64,000 nucleotides of DNA from Heracleum sosnowskyi (lineage: Eukaryota > Streptophyta > Magnoliopsida > Apiales > Apiaceae), in assembly GCA_030848705.1 (NCBI GenBank), contig JAUIZM010000015.1, positions 1,674,001 through 1,738,000 of the forward strand. Reading direction: 5' to 3'. The stretch's first letter is position 1. Each line of letters starts with the position of its first letter. Below the pieces are notes generated by a model. The model ran no database searches, was not told where the DNA came from, and was given only the letters and a program-made list of their open reading frames with translations. This document shows positions 47,301-56,959 of the stretch, one piece after another. Both the position numbers and the translations under genes were made by a program.

Positions 47301-48809
47301 CTTGCTGAACAAATTAAAGACCACTGGTCCAGGATAGATGAAAGAGTCAAGAAGTTAGCTGGTACTGTAAAGAGTTCAAATCCATCAACGGATCAAGCTT
47401 CTTCTACAGAGCCATCAACGAATGCCATGGTCTTAGCATCAACGAAATGGGAGCCACAAACCAATTCTTCATATAAGGTAGAGCCCCTTCTACATGGAGT
47501 CACTCAAGGACCAAGGAAGGAGAAAGGACAAACTTCATGCATTAGGGATGTGGAAAAAGCTACATTGCAAAGAAGCCTATCTCCCAAGTCTCCTGCTAAA
47601 CCAAAGGGCAAAAATACAGAAAGGACTTTCTATCCTGCACCTTATCCAGATGAGCACAAGCTTCTTGGTCTTCTCATCACAAAAAGCAAGGAAAGCAATG
47701 ACTATGAGATAAGGAAGCAAAGGGCAATTGTCTACCGGAATGGACAACAAATCTGTGTTTTGGCTGGTCACCCAAACTTTGCTGAAGCTAAAGCTGAAGA
47801 GTCAGAAAGAGCAGCAATGCAAGCACTTGCAGTTGCTCAATCTCTTGATGAAGAAGAAAGACAGCAAGAAGAAAAAGCCAGAGAGGAAAGGAGTGCAAAG
47901 AAGAGCACAAGGCAACCAAAGGCAAGAGCTAGGAGAAATATAGCCTTTGAGAATGATGACTCTCAGAGTATTGCATCAGACTCTTCTATACCAACTGCAC
48001 CTCCAACAATTCCTGATCCAGCTCTAGGGGAAAAGTTAGCCTGTGATCCTAAACATCCTGTTAATTTCCATGATCAACCAATTGAGCCAAAGGAAGAGCC
48101 AATTGAGTTTGATGAGGCCAACTTTCCAAAATTCCTCTTTGAGATGGATCCAAAGAAGAAATCTAAGCAAAGGGCTACCAAGGCTAAGCCAATTCTAGTA
48201 AGGAGACCACAAGCTGAAAAACCTCCTACCAACCCAGAAGACTTCATATACATTGCTGATATCAGGGAGGAGTCTGACCTACACATCAATCTTGATGACC
48301 TAGTTGAAGTGAGAGGAATTTCAGCTTCTTACAAACTACCAGAGAGATTGGTGTTTGTCTACAAGGGTGGGAGAGAACAGGTTTGGCCTCTACATAGAAT
48401 TCTGGGAGAAGACTATCAGACACTGCTTTCTGTGTTCAAATGCCTGAAGAAAGATTTTGGTTTTACCAAAACAGCTAAGTCTGAAGTTGTTTCCAAAATC
48501 TGCCAAATCAAAGCTAGCTGGAACAAGCCTGGTGCACTTCCCAGAGTATTGAAGGTCCCTCAAACAGGAAAGAAGATTCATCTCCAACCTTTTTGGATGA
48601 TGGAATTCAGAGACAAGGACAACTGTAGAAGATTCTTCAGAATAGAAGACCAACTGGAGAAGGCATCCAATGAAACTCTAAGAATAATGCAATCCAAGTT
48701 GGGGAATGAAGATGAAGAAGAGAAGATTTTCTACAGAAGACTTCAAGCTCAGATTGAGGAGAACAATGCAAGGAAAGGGAAGAAAACAAGACCACAGAGG
48801 CAAAGATGA
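44331..48809 (+). CDS. Sirevirus env-like third ORF of element B
   Basis: A single open frame of 1492 residues starting MAPMVKLMSAGGFIYEKN. The N-terminal region, residues about 40-230 (FTLQGNEYIVNSDVLQACLH, LVREYSYLADAFIKVFSGK, LLTMLLNDRYYNFS, YYARFLMMLANHV), is the part shared with the ORFs at 21-1217 and 10568-11626. It recalls proteins annotated as putative plant transposon protein in plant genomes. A long Ser/Thr/Pro/Gln linker follows, then a coiled coil (about residues 850-930) and a basic C-terminal region (FYRRLQAQIEEN...). I see neither a signal peptide nor a membrane anchor, so the usual env-like label has no support here. Family words occur at 45955-46042 and 47393-47450, in the linker. 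Intact frame suggests a kept role, which is unknown. Confidence 0.8.
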   Translation: MAPMVKLMSAGGFIYEKNNSIPFVVKESPNNIFFKMMDFMRNCKLSYAMFHSTPLYNEVIEEIWTSCECSGTNGTLQFTLQGNEYIVNSDVLQACLHIPDNNCDALPTNTEITTMLNSINYSLPTDNLGKIIRRGLVREYSYLADAFIKVFSGKISNFDALTNSMLILLTMLLNDRYYNFSTQLMYEIGAKLGDKANRKKNIYYARFLMMLANHVSPAPLVISNPTARFECFVQEKRVLTDILRLNHNGDAPVVYLPIIEVTIAIPVSIAVTSIVSSNPVAMESVAVTQQAPAPATKPKSKKSSKPTSGASQKAPVVKTTTQPKGSESGVVRGEGRGEHKRNPKNKEGEVSVSQPSPIVSSQQGTMSKMDLSTSLIASSQKDVIIETSSQPRAQSKRVRDTSSPQSTFSQYQKRVKQKSQVSQGAHTLEATLPVSQIQFDVTPIITLGLQSHSLNINLKLSPSNSPTLSLDVDMIHTSIPDSPTLILEKPHSEAGGHHLLSDLLGHQPIFPEVARGSVDQSLKSITTDSTVTSHSQSAFLTSSTKQSISLTSVSPSTVSIPLTVQTTIPLIGHSTPLIENLVVSTTSVDDLVVVETLLGLRGSETERLACSQAKGENESERLAISSSQAKGEIESSTLVGEGEGVRGVSHGEPMMQENRGEREGTTGVIREEAAIASELMEVNEGERELTFQEHYQQTLDSISLDPETFTHPVSAYQVLAQQGNVEAERSLQLIHTTASMQRANDALTNLSPGAAVSGEFDFSDDEDSFGDNQVATTSQTGTSVVPPTPNWLSQDLQGRISLDAAITRQYNEAYLAHESANANDKKFYKAIMDSLEIQRLQMMQTRIEAREIKDSISNLKDANDRRLDEKLPLLTVSKMNRFFTKEPEVATSLKTLSSRVDKVEATLSQMQKEQEKQTQLLAQLVAAQGLPVISLDDNKKGEKSKELDIQITKVMVPAISLPKEPLAMGESGKAKLDSIDLIQQASMKLQLAEQIKDHWSRIDERVKKLAGTVKSSNPSTDQASSTEPSTNAMVLASTKWEPQTNSSYKVEPLLHGVTQGPRKEKGQTSCIRDVEKATLQRSLSPKSPAKPKGKNTERTFYPAPYPDEHKLLGLLITKSKESNDYEIRKQRAIVYRNGQQICVLAGHPNFAEAKAEESERAAMQALAVAQSLDEEERQQEEKAREERSAKKSTRQPKARARRNIAFENDDSQSIASDSSIPTAPPTIPDPALGEKLACDPKHPVNFHDQPIEPKEEPIEFDEANFPKFLFEMDPKKKSKQRATKAKPILVRRPQAEKPPTNPEDFIYIADIREESDLHINLDDLVEVRGISASYKLPERLVFVYKGGREQVWPLHRILGEDYQTLLSVFKCLKKDFGFTKTAKSEVVSKICQIKASWNKPGALPRVLKVPQTGKKIHLQPFWMMEFRDKDNCRRFFRIEDQLEKASNETLRIMQSKLGNEDEEEKIFYRRLQAQIEENNARKGKKTRPQRQR

Positions 48810-49002
48810 AAAATCTGCTCAGTCTAGAGGAGCAACTCTGTGCACTTGTTTAGTAAGATTTTCTACTTTGTATTTTAATTAAATTCAATGAAGCTCAATG
48901 CAATTTCTACTTTTATCATGTGTAATTTGACTGAGTGTTTTTGTTATCATCAAGGCTCTTGATTTATGGTTGTTATTCTATCAGTCATAAATTGGGGGAG
49001 AT
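48810..49002 (+). other. 3' untranslated segment and polypurine tract of element B
   Basis: Short non-coding segment ending in AAATTGGGGGAGA directly before the 3' LTR; this purine run primes plus-strand DNA synthesis. Confidence 0.85.
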
Positions 49003-50040
49003 TGTTAGGAATATGTTGTTCTTGATGATAATTATAAAAACACTTAGTAGATTTTGTATTAAGTCATTTTGTAACTGTCAACGGAATGGCATGCTTTGCA
49101 GTGTTTCGTTGACAGGAAGCTCATCAACGGAATGAGTGTTGTAGCAATTGCACTGTACAATACTTCACAGTTTGATATGCATTTGATGTATGTATTAGAT
49201 AGGTTTTCTAAGTCATGTTGACTAAGTACTAGATAGGCAAAATAGGTTGGTTAATTGTAAATATGTTATGCCTTGTAATTTTGCCTAAGTGAAGACATGT
49301 CAACGGTATGAGGATTACTCTATCAACGAAACAAGGATACACCATCAACGGTATGGAGTTTACTCATCAACGAAATGGAGTTTACTCATCAACGAAATGG
49401 AGAATAAAGCTATCAACGAAACACATCTCCCTGCTATCAACGAATCATTATTGCTTTTCTGAATAGTTGACAAAGTGATAGTGACAGTTTACTGAACAGA
49501 TCTAAAGGTGATGTGGAAGTGTAATTTGCATTGGAAACCATTAAAATGGACATGGGGAATAAGGAAACATCCCAGTTTCCAATTGGGCTCTTGGGAGTGA
49601 TCATAATAAGCATGAAGACAAAAGCAAGGATCTCCAAGGACCACTGGACAAAGGGATGAAAAGCAAACTATTGGCGGTTACCTTTAGTGTACTTTAGTGT
49701 AGCCAAAAATAGTATTGTAAACTTGGGGAATATATAACCAAGTGTAGCAGTTAAGATAGAGGAAGAGAAGAAAAACAAATAGTTTGTATTAGCTATCCTT
49801 GAGAGCATTCTTCTCTACAACTCTGTAACTGAGCAGCTGTGTACTTGTGTATCACAGATTATTTCCGCAATAAAAACACTTCAGTTGGATCATCAAACAA
49901 TCCAACTGAATTATTTATATCTTGTGTTTTTATTTATTCAGTTCAGTTTTATTTTATAAAGTGTTTTAAGTTTAAGAAAATATCAAGAATTGTATTCAAC
50001 CCCCCCTTCTACAATTCTGTTAGGTCATTTGGGATTAACA
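49003..50040 (+). repeat. 3' LTR of element B
   Basis: 1038 bp, nearly identical to 36894-37931 (C/A near 49515 and T/C near 49572 are the differences I found). Contains the same TCAACG(G/A)A cluster at about 49078-49449. Confidence 0.95.
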
Positions 50041-50341
50041 ACTTATTTGCTAACGACTTTGAGTGATACGTCTTCGTCAACTTCTCCCATAAATTTTTAG
50101 GGTTATTCTCCTCAAGAACATCATACTTGATTTCCGGTGCAAGGGCCAACCGGATCGTCGATGCCGCACGTAACTTCATGTCTTCCCACTTTGTGGGCTC
50201 AACATCAGTAGGCTTTTTCTCTTCGAGAGTTGCATATAACCCTCGCTGAATTAACAGATCTTTCACCGTGCTCTGCCATAAGGCAAAATTATTTCTTCCA
50301 TCAAACAATTCAATCTCGAGCTTTCCTCCAAACTTATCCAT
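50041..50341 (-). pseudogene. gag: gag N-terminal part of the minus-strand copia
   Basis: Starts MDKFGGKLEIELFDGRNNFA, followed by LWQSTVKDLLIQRGL, the typical start of a copia gag (capsid), then WEDMKLRAASTIRLALAPEI and LWEKLTKTYHSKSLANKL. It is cut at the Sirevirus border; the remainder is at 35963-36892. The join falls inside an ordinary capsid segment, so the gene was intact before the Sirevirus landed. Primer binding site follows at 50361-50372. Confidence 0.9.
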
Positions 50342-50374
50342 CTCGAATCACGAACCTCGGCTCTTGATACCACT

Positions 50375-50859
50375 TGTTAGGTTTAGGGGCTACACACCAA
50401 TACGAGATTCAAACAAACAAACAAAGCAAAGCACACAAACAATATATATGACGCTGAAACAACCACGTCCCAACTTGTATTATTAATCAAAACAGTTATC
50501 AATAATACAATCAATCTCACCAACGGTGTATCACTCACACGATACTCAAGCCAAACAATGCTCAAGCATACATCAAACAAATATAATATGACTATGTTTA
50601 TATAGCCACCCAAAACTTAGCCACCAAGACTTGCCATACTTGTTTTACAAGACTTACCATACTTGTTTTACAAGACTTTTTATTCTTGGTACCTAATTCC
50701 CTAATATAATGACCAAGCCATACCATATATAATAATTGTCTATCCATACAATTATTACCATATATAATAATTGTCTACCCATACAATTATTACCAAAACA
50801 GTCTTAATCACCCAAACTCATATTACCATATTGGGTTGAACAACCGGTCAAACCCAACA
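50375..50859 (-). repeat. 5' LTR of the minus-strand copia element
   Basis: 485 bp; same ends as 35467-35935 plus a 16-base extra segment near 50549-50566. Three substitutions were noted between the two. Confidence 0.92.
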
Positions 50860-51810
50860 AAATCCACCAACCCACAGTGTCGATCATGAACTCTATTTTC
50901 TCGATTCGAGCCCGGACCGGCCCGATTCGTTCGATGCTTCGTGCCGGTTCCGTGCCCGCCTGAGCCGAGCACGACCCCTGTCAAGCCCGACCCGGCTCGC
51001 ACGGACCGCACGACTGGCCACCTCTACTCACAGGTTTGAGCAGCTCCGCATGGGTATTTTACAAAATCTCATGGATGATAAAATAACATAAGCTCATATA
51101 TGTCACAAAAAATTTATGTACTTCATGCAATAGGCAAGGTGAGAACAAATTATGGTCCAAGTGGGTCTTGCATGTAGAGGTGGCCACTTGGGCGGTTAAG
51201 TCCGGACCACCCGTAACCGATTCGTTTTTAAGTCCAATTTATTCGGCCCGAGTTGAGCCGGGTTGAAACCCGCCCAACCTGTTAATTTCTAAGGTCCGAG
51301 TATGAGTTGGTTGTATGGGAATCGTAACCGGGTCGGCCCGATTCGCCGAAATAATCGAAAAAAATTCGCAAGAAACCGGCTCGTTGGCTCGCACGAAACC
51401 GCACAAGCCCGCCCGGCTCGCAAAAGCCCAAACCGCCCAACTCGTTCACCCGATTCGCCCGATTCGCCGGTTTTTTCAGTAGCCGTTGCTACTAGCCGTT
51501 GTTTGTCTGTTTGTCTAGCCGTTGTTTGTCACCTGGATGTGCAGAGTTGCATTGGCTGCTCCCCAATGGCTCTATGACTCTATCTCCATTCTCCCCTCCC
51601 CTAACGGCTCTATATTTATATTTATAAATACTATCTATCAACCTTTCAATTTCTCTCAACATTTTCTGTCTCCCCTCTATCTCTTCTATTTCTCAATCTC
51701 GTCTCTGTAACAACACTGCCTACTAGCATTTTATTAATTTTATTATTTTTACTCTACTCTCTCTCAACCCGCATTTTATTATTTTTACAAGAATTTTCTT
51801 TACGACAAAA

Positions 51811-54300
51811 ATGGAACAAGGAAGAGGAACCCAATCATCTCAAGATTTAACCCCGGCCACCACCATGCTACCACCTCGATCTCGATCCACAACTAACACC
51901 GAAGAAGGTACATTTTATTTTTAAAATTTTGTATGTTTAAAATTTTGTATGTTTAAAATTTTGTACGTTTAAATTTTTGTATGTTTAAATTTTTGTAAGT
52001 TTAAAATTTTAAAATTTTGTATGTTTAAAATTTTGTATTTTTAAAATTTTGTATGTTTAAATTTTTGTATTTTAAAAATTTTGTACGTTTTACCTTGTTT
52101 CTTTTTAAAAAAAATTCAAAATGCGTGTGATTTTCCTTTGCTTCAAATTATTGCACCAGTTAATTTTGTTATTTGCTTCGAATTACTGTTTTTGTTTATT
52201 TCGTTTCTTATATTTTATACTTTCATTTCGTTCATTTTTGCTTCGAATCTTGTTTTTTTTGTTCATTTTGTTTCCTTCAAATTTAATTTAATTTTCTTTT
52301 TAATTTAATCATTTTATAAATTTTATGTATGTGGTACGAGTTCGAGACAATCATCGCATGTTTGGACATATTTTGATAAAGTGGCAATACCAGATAGTAC
52401 AAATAAATTTAAAGCTCATTGTTTGGTTTATTTACAAAATGGTCGACAACAAGCACCATTTAGTTATGCCAAGAGAACGGGTACGGGTACACTTAATCGG
52501 CACTTGGAAAACATTCATGGAATTTCGAAGGTGAGTCACGAAAGTGGAGAAGCACGTGGAGGTCCACAACAAACACAAATTGGTGGTTTCATGACTTCGT
52601 CTCCCGGTGGAGGTATGCCTTTCTCTTATAATAGAGATAGAATGGTTCAAGATTTTGCTACTTATGTTACTTTAGAGGAGTTACCGTTTTCCCATGGTGA
52701 GAGTCCGAATTTAGAATACATGCTTAAACATTCACTAAATCCGGCATTTAGAAGAATTCCTAGGAACACACTTAAACGTCACACACAAAAACAGTATTAT
52801 GCTCAACGTTTACAATTAATTGAATACTTTCGTGATTTTGATGGTATGGTTTCTTTAACTAGTGATTGTTGGAGTTCGAGTCAAGGTGAGCCTTATATTT
52901 GTGTTACGGTTCATTGGATTAGTGACTACTTATTAGAAAAACGAATTATTGCTTTTGATGTTATGGATGAGTCACACTCCGGTTATAACATAAAACAAAG
53001 AATTTTAGATACAATAAAGGAATTTAATTTGTTTAATAAGGTATTTACAATACCTTTAGATAATGCTGCTGCTAATAACAAAACCATTGATTATATTAGG
53101 ACCGATATTCCTCTAGCTTTAAATGGAGTATTTTTACACGTTAGATGTTGTGCTCACATAATTAACTTGCCGGCCCAAAAGGGAATTTCATAATTAACTC
53201 ATTTATTAGAACCTATTAGGAAAGTAATTAAATATCTACGTTTTGCGGGTACATATAGGTCTAAGTACAAAAAAATGTGTAAAGATAATGGATTAAGGCC
53301 AAAGAAGTGGGGTATCGATTGTTCTACGAGATGGAGTTCGACTTATAAATTATTAAATGATGCAATTCAATATAAATTTATTATTACCGAATTATATAAT
53401 GAAGACCCAAGCCACCAATACGATGGTGGACTTATTACCGAACATGATTGGGAGTTGGCATCTACGGTACGTGACATACTTGCTTGTTTTGCACATGCTA
53501 CTATGATTTTTTCTTATGTTTATCAACCAATTGTACATCATGTTATTATTGAGTGTGTTAGTATTGTTACTACTTTAAAAGAATACAAAGAAAATGAATT
53601 TTTTAGTGCGGTTATTTTTGATATGAAAGTTAAGTGGATCGAATATTTTACCGACTTTCCTTGTATTTATGGTGTTGCATGTCTTCTTGATCCTGGTGTT
53701 GGAAAAGAAGGTTTAGAAAACATGTTAGAGCATTATTATCAAGTGTTAGGAGTTTCATATAATCATGAATTGTATGTAACTAATTGTTTAAATTTGTTGT
53801 ATCATCTTGTAGATATATATGCTCCAAAAATTCAAAGTTCTATACCACCTAAGAGTAGTAGCAGTGTTAGTAGGTTTAATAGTACTATTTCATCTATATT
53901 AAGCAAAAAACAAAAAGTTAGAATCATGAGTTAAATGATGATTTAACTAACATGGTGGAAGAATCATGAGTTAAATGATGATTTTGAAATACTAACATGG
54001 TGGAAGAATCATGAGTTACAATTTCCAGTTTTAGCAAAAATCGTAAAGGATATTTTAGTAGTCCCCGCTTCTACAATTGCGTCCGAGTCCGCTTTTAGTG
54101 CAGGTAGAAGAATGTTAGACGAGAAGAGATCAAGTCTTTCGCCAGATATTGTAAAAAATTGTGTTTGCAAAAAAGATTGGGATCAAGCTGCAAAAAGACA
54201 ACAAGGAAAAAAAGAAGATAACTCGGATGGCGAAGAAGATCCATGGATGACAATGACTACTTCGGATTCCGACACATCAACTACTCACGAACAACAATAA
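51811..54300 (+). pseudogene. hAT transposase (BED finger, RNase H-like, hATC dimerisation), broken
   Basis: The probable first exon starts MEQGRGTQSSQDLTPATT at 51811 and ends at a GT near 51908; an intron with 16-base repeats follows. From about 52345 the frame reads a BED-type zinc finger (FKAHC..., GTGTLNRHLENIH), then the catalytic region (LTSDCWSSSQGEPYICVTVH; CSTRWSSTYKLL). Finally the hAT C-terminal dimerisation domain (WWKNHELQFPVLAKIVKDIL, ESAFSAGRR, L.P..V...C..DW) ends at 54300. Lesions: TAA at 53191-53193, and a direct duplication of about 30-35 bases at 53925-54010 (AATCATGAGTTAAATGATGA twice) that creates stops and shifts the frame. Exon borders at the 5' end are uncertain. Confidence 0.85.
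51920..52090. repeat. 16-base tandem repeat in hAT intron
   Basis: About ten imperfect units of TTTAAAATTTTGTATG between the presumed first and second transposase exons. Confidence 0.8.
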
Positions 54301-54975
54301 ATATTGTATAGTTATTTTTTGTTTTGCAATTTCAAAATTTATTTAATTTGTATTGTAATTTTATATGTTTATACGGTTTGTTCCGTTTTTTTAGAGAGGA
54401 GTCCTCTCAAATAATTTGTAAAAATATTTTTGATATTAATAAAATTTATATGAGGTACCGTCCTTTTTTATCACAAATTAACAAATTAAAAATTAATAAG
54501 TAAATTATAAGATTAAAAATAATATGTAATCCGTAATTAAATATAACTTGCATAAATGTAAATTCTAAAAAGTCTAACCCTGCATGCCTGCCACGTGGCA
54601 GCTTCAAGTTGTGACAGGCTGATGACAAGTGACATTTGTGGACTGTGGTGTGGCCGTTTGGACTGTGGACGGTGCAACTGTGCAAGTTGCTTGCAAATTA
54701 ATTTAGTTATTAATCTAATAATATCCCACCAAACACAAGCCCGTTATTCGCCAGGCCTGCCCAACCCGCTGATTCGTCCGGAAAAACCGTCCAACCCGCT
54801 TATTCGGTTAACTCGCCGTGCCGGTTCTGGTTTTACTTTTCACGATTCGAGCCCAGCCCGTATTCGGCGCGTACATATTTAGTGCCGGTTCCGTGCCCGC
54901 CTGAGCCAAGCCCGGCCCGTGCAAAGCCCGGCCCGGCTCGCACGGACCGCCCGAGTGGCCACCTCTACTTGCATG

Positions 54976-56254
54976 CCTATAAATTGCATGGCAGCGGATA
55001 GTTTAAAAATTACGCTCTACTTCACATTATACATAATCAAATTGTTAACATGTACATTCTTCTTTATCAACCCCCACCATTATGTATTCTCTTCCAATTA
55101 TTGATTTATTATAAATTTTATAGTAATTTGTTTTATCACGTTATTTATTATCTCAGGGTAATTAGATTGTTGTAAGTGATTTAACCGGTTTCCTCAGCTT
55201 TTCAATAAAGACATCCACATGAACCTTATTGTACTTACTCTGCTGCTCATTAAGCCTATTAAAGCTAACTAATTTAACTAATTCCTTAAAATTTTATCAA
55301 AAGTGTCTGCAATCTTCGTTATTAACTTGTAGTATCTATAAATCAATTTTTGCTAGTGCTTGTGAGGGTAAAGTACATATGCCTGATTTGCATGTTCTTT
55401 TCACTTCACTAAGACCATGTAAATTGTAAATCATTTTTTCTTTTGCCTTATGTTTAAGTCCATATACCTAATTTTATAAATACTAAATAAATATCTACGA
55501 TTTTAAAAATATTTGTACTATAATTTACATGTGTAGTTCAATTTATGTTCGACGATTAATGAATCACAGAAAATAGGGTCGGAATACGTGTTCAAGCTTG
55601 ATAACATTTAACTTGTATATAATACTCCCAACTCATAAATAATTTCTAATATTTTAATGATGCCTAACAGTGATCAGTGTTTTTACTTAAACGAATAGTC
55701 CCTTTCGAATCAGAAAATTCTCTTGGAACAAAACTAAGATCGATGTAAAATATTTATTATATTATGTTTTATTCGATTACATACGTCCCTTGTCAAAAAA
55801 TACATGAATTTATACCTTTTAAAAAGTGAACACGTGAGTTTGTTTTAGAGAAAGGAAAATATACCTAAAATTACACATGACCTCAACAAACAAAAAAGCA
55901 AGCAAAAACAATATCATGTCAACCAAGCCGGAATTCGCTAAGATTGTGTCGGGGAAATAAAAAAACAGAGTAAGAAAAGTATTTGCACAATTATCTTGAA
56001 GGTTTGACTCTCAAATTTAGAGAACTTGAAGACCTAGTACCCTTTGACATAGGTGACATCATTCTCTTCAATTCAAAAACTGTGACAGTGGTATGATACT
56101 ATAATTCCATCTGTTCAACTGATGCAGGAAGCAAACTAATGTTAAAAGGGTAAAATCTCAATTACAAAAACATGGGAGACACCCACATAACTAATTTAAA
56201 TATAAGCTCTGCACTTCAAAACTTACTCTCCTCGTCACATAAATAAGGTCCATG
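54976..56254. other. Intergenic, no supported gene
   Basis: AT-rich; open stretches at 54919-55104 and 55229-55429 show no domain. Nothing else recognised. Confidence 0.45.
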
Positions 56255-56485
56255 CTATGATTGTATCTTGCTCGTAACTTCTAATGAGTCTAAAGGGCAC
56301 AACACAACACTTGCACATCTGTAAGTATAATTTGTGTTGCTTTCATGAGGGGCCTTGGTTATCACAGCAACAGTTCCATGTTTCGCAGCCTCAATGGAAA
56401 AAAGGCTGACAACTCCACCACCAATAACTATGAAAAAAAATAGTAATTTGAGGAACGATCTCTTAGGCATGATGTGACATTGCAT
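56255..56485 (-). pseudogene. L-aspartate oxidase fragment (FAD-binding N-terminus)
   Basis: The open piece reads VIGGGVVSLFSIEAAKHGTV, AVITKAPHESNTNY, then VLCPLDSLE. This is the dinucleotide-binding start of L-aspartate oxidase, the flavoenzyme that begins NAD biosynthesis in plastids; the family has a GxGxxG loop and the HESNTNYAQGG and LCPLDS segments. Here the third glycine of the loop is replaced, the AQGG segment is altered, and the reading stops soon after the LCPLDS match. Upstream there is no transit peptide and no further exon was found, so this is a stray piece of a gene. Confidence 0.7.
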
Positions 56486-56959
56486 TTATCCAACCATGAT
56501 GAAACACATAGTATAATTTTTATAAATTTATGTTCAACATTATCAAACACATATTCGCCAAAATATATAGATAAAATTAAAAGAGATCAAAACATCTAAA
56601 TGAGTAAATCATTAATATAAAATAAGTAGTGAAACACAAAAAAAAAGATTTAATTTTTGTAATTATCATTATCAATTAACATTGCCACAAGAATTAATTA
56701 ATTTAATATTTAAATTAACATGTAACATTTAATAACATATTTATTAACTAATGTGAATAATTTTATGACTATTTAAAATAATTATACCACAATATATATT
56801 TTAGGCCAAGTTTTTTATTTATACCAAGGTTGCATGGTACTTATAATTTTTCTAAAGTTTGAAAGCATACCATTATATTATATAGAGGTTGAGCTTCAAG
56901 GCAGGAGATAGGGGATGAGATGTGTGTTGTTGAATGGAATGGTTATCTTTGTTTACCCC

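Larger units (their letters stand above)
36894..50040 (+). mobile_element. Near-intact Sirevirus-type copia element B
   Basis: 13.1 kb with 1038-bp LTRs at both ends (36894-37931 and 49003-50040), PBS TGGTATCAGAGC at 37934-37945, gag, pol, env-like ORF and polypurine tract AAATTGGGGGAGA before the 3' LTR. I find about two base differences between the LTRs, which indicates a very recent insertion. ACAAC occurs at 36889-36893 and at 50038-50042, the latter overlapping the LTR terminus, and is the likely 5-bp target duplication. Only one coding lesion is obvious, a TAG in pol at 42228. Family word TCAACGGAA/TTTCGTTGA is spread through LTRs, spacer and ORFs. Confidence 0.95.
35467..50859 (-). mobile_element. 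Minus-strand copia element with gag and protease only, interrupted by a Sirevirus
   Basis: LTRs 50375-50859 (5') and 35467-35935 (3') begin TGTTAGGTTTAGGGG and end AACCCAACA. The host duplication AAATC lies at 35462-35466 and 50860-50864. A primer binding site complementary to initiator tRNA-Met (TGGTATCAAGAG on the minus strand, 50361-50372) and a polypurine tract (minus strand of 35936-35951) are in place. Inside are only gag and a protease-like segment; integrase, RT and RNase H are missing, so it depended on a helper. A 13-kb Sirevirus sits inside gag. LTRs differ by about 3 substitutions and one 16-base indel. Confidence 0.92.
34946..51026. mobile_element. Non-autonomous hAT element split by nested retrotransposons
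   Basis: Left end TAGAGGTGGCAAATGGGCGG, right end CGACTGGCCACCTCTA, flanked by the exact 8-bp duplication CTCACAGG (34938-34945 and 51027-51034). Removing the copia insertion and one copy of its TSD (15398 bp) leaves 683 bp with CCCGACCCG-type subterminal words. Its last 90 bases (GTGCCGGTTCCGTGCCCGCC, then GGCTCGCACGGACCGC) nearly match those of the larger hAT at 51175-54967, so the two belong to one family. Confidence 0.9.
51175..54967 (+). mobile_element. hAT transposon with broken transposase
   Basis: Ends TAGAGGTGGCCACTTGGGCG and CCCGAGTGGCCACCTCTA; exact 8-bp duplication CTTGCATG at 51167-51174 and 54968-54975. Both ends hold many GCCCG / CCGATTCG words (51190-51480, 54740-54960). 3793 bp. 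Lies 148 bp from the smaller hAT of the same family. The coding region is damaged, so it is no longer autonomous. Confidence 0.93.

Noticed and set aside
54919..55104. Open frame overlapping the right end of the hAT
   Set aside because: It crosses the transposon border and target duplication, so it is accidental.
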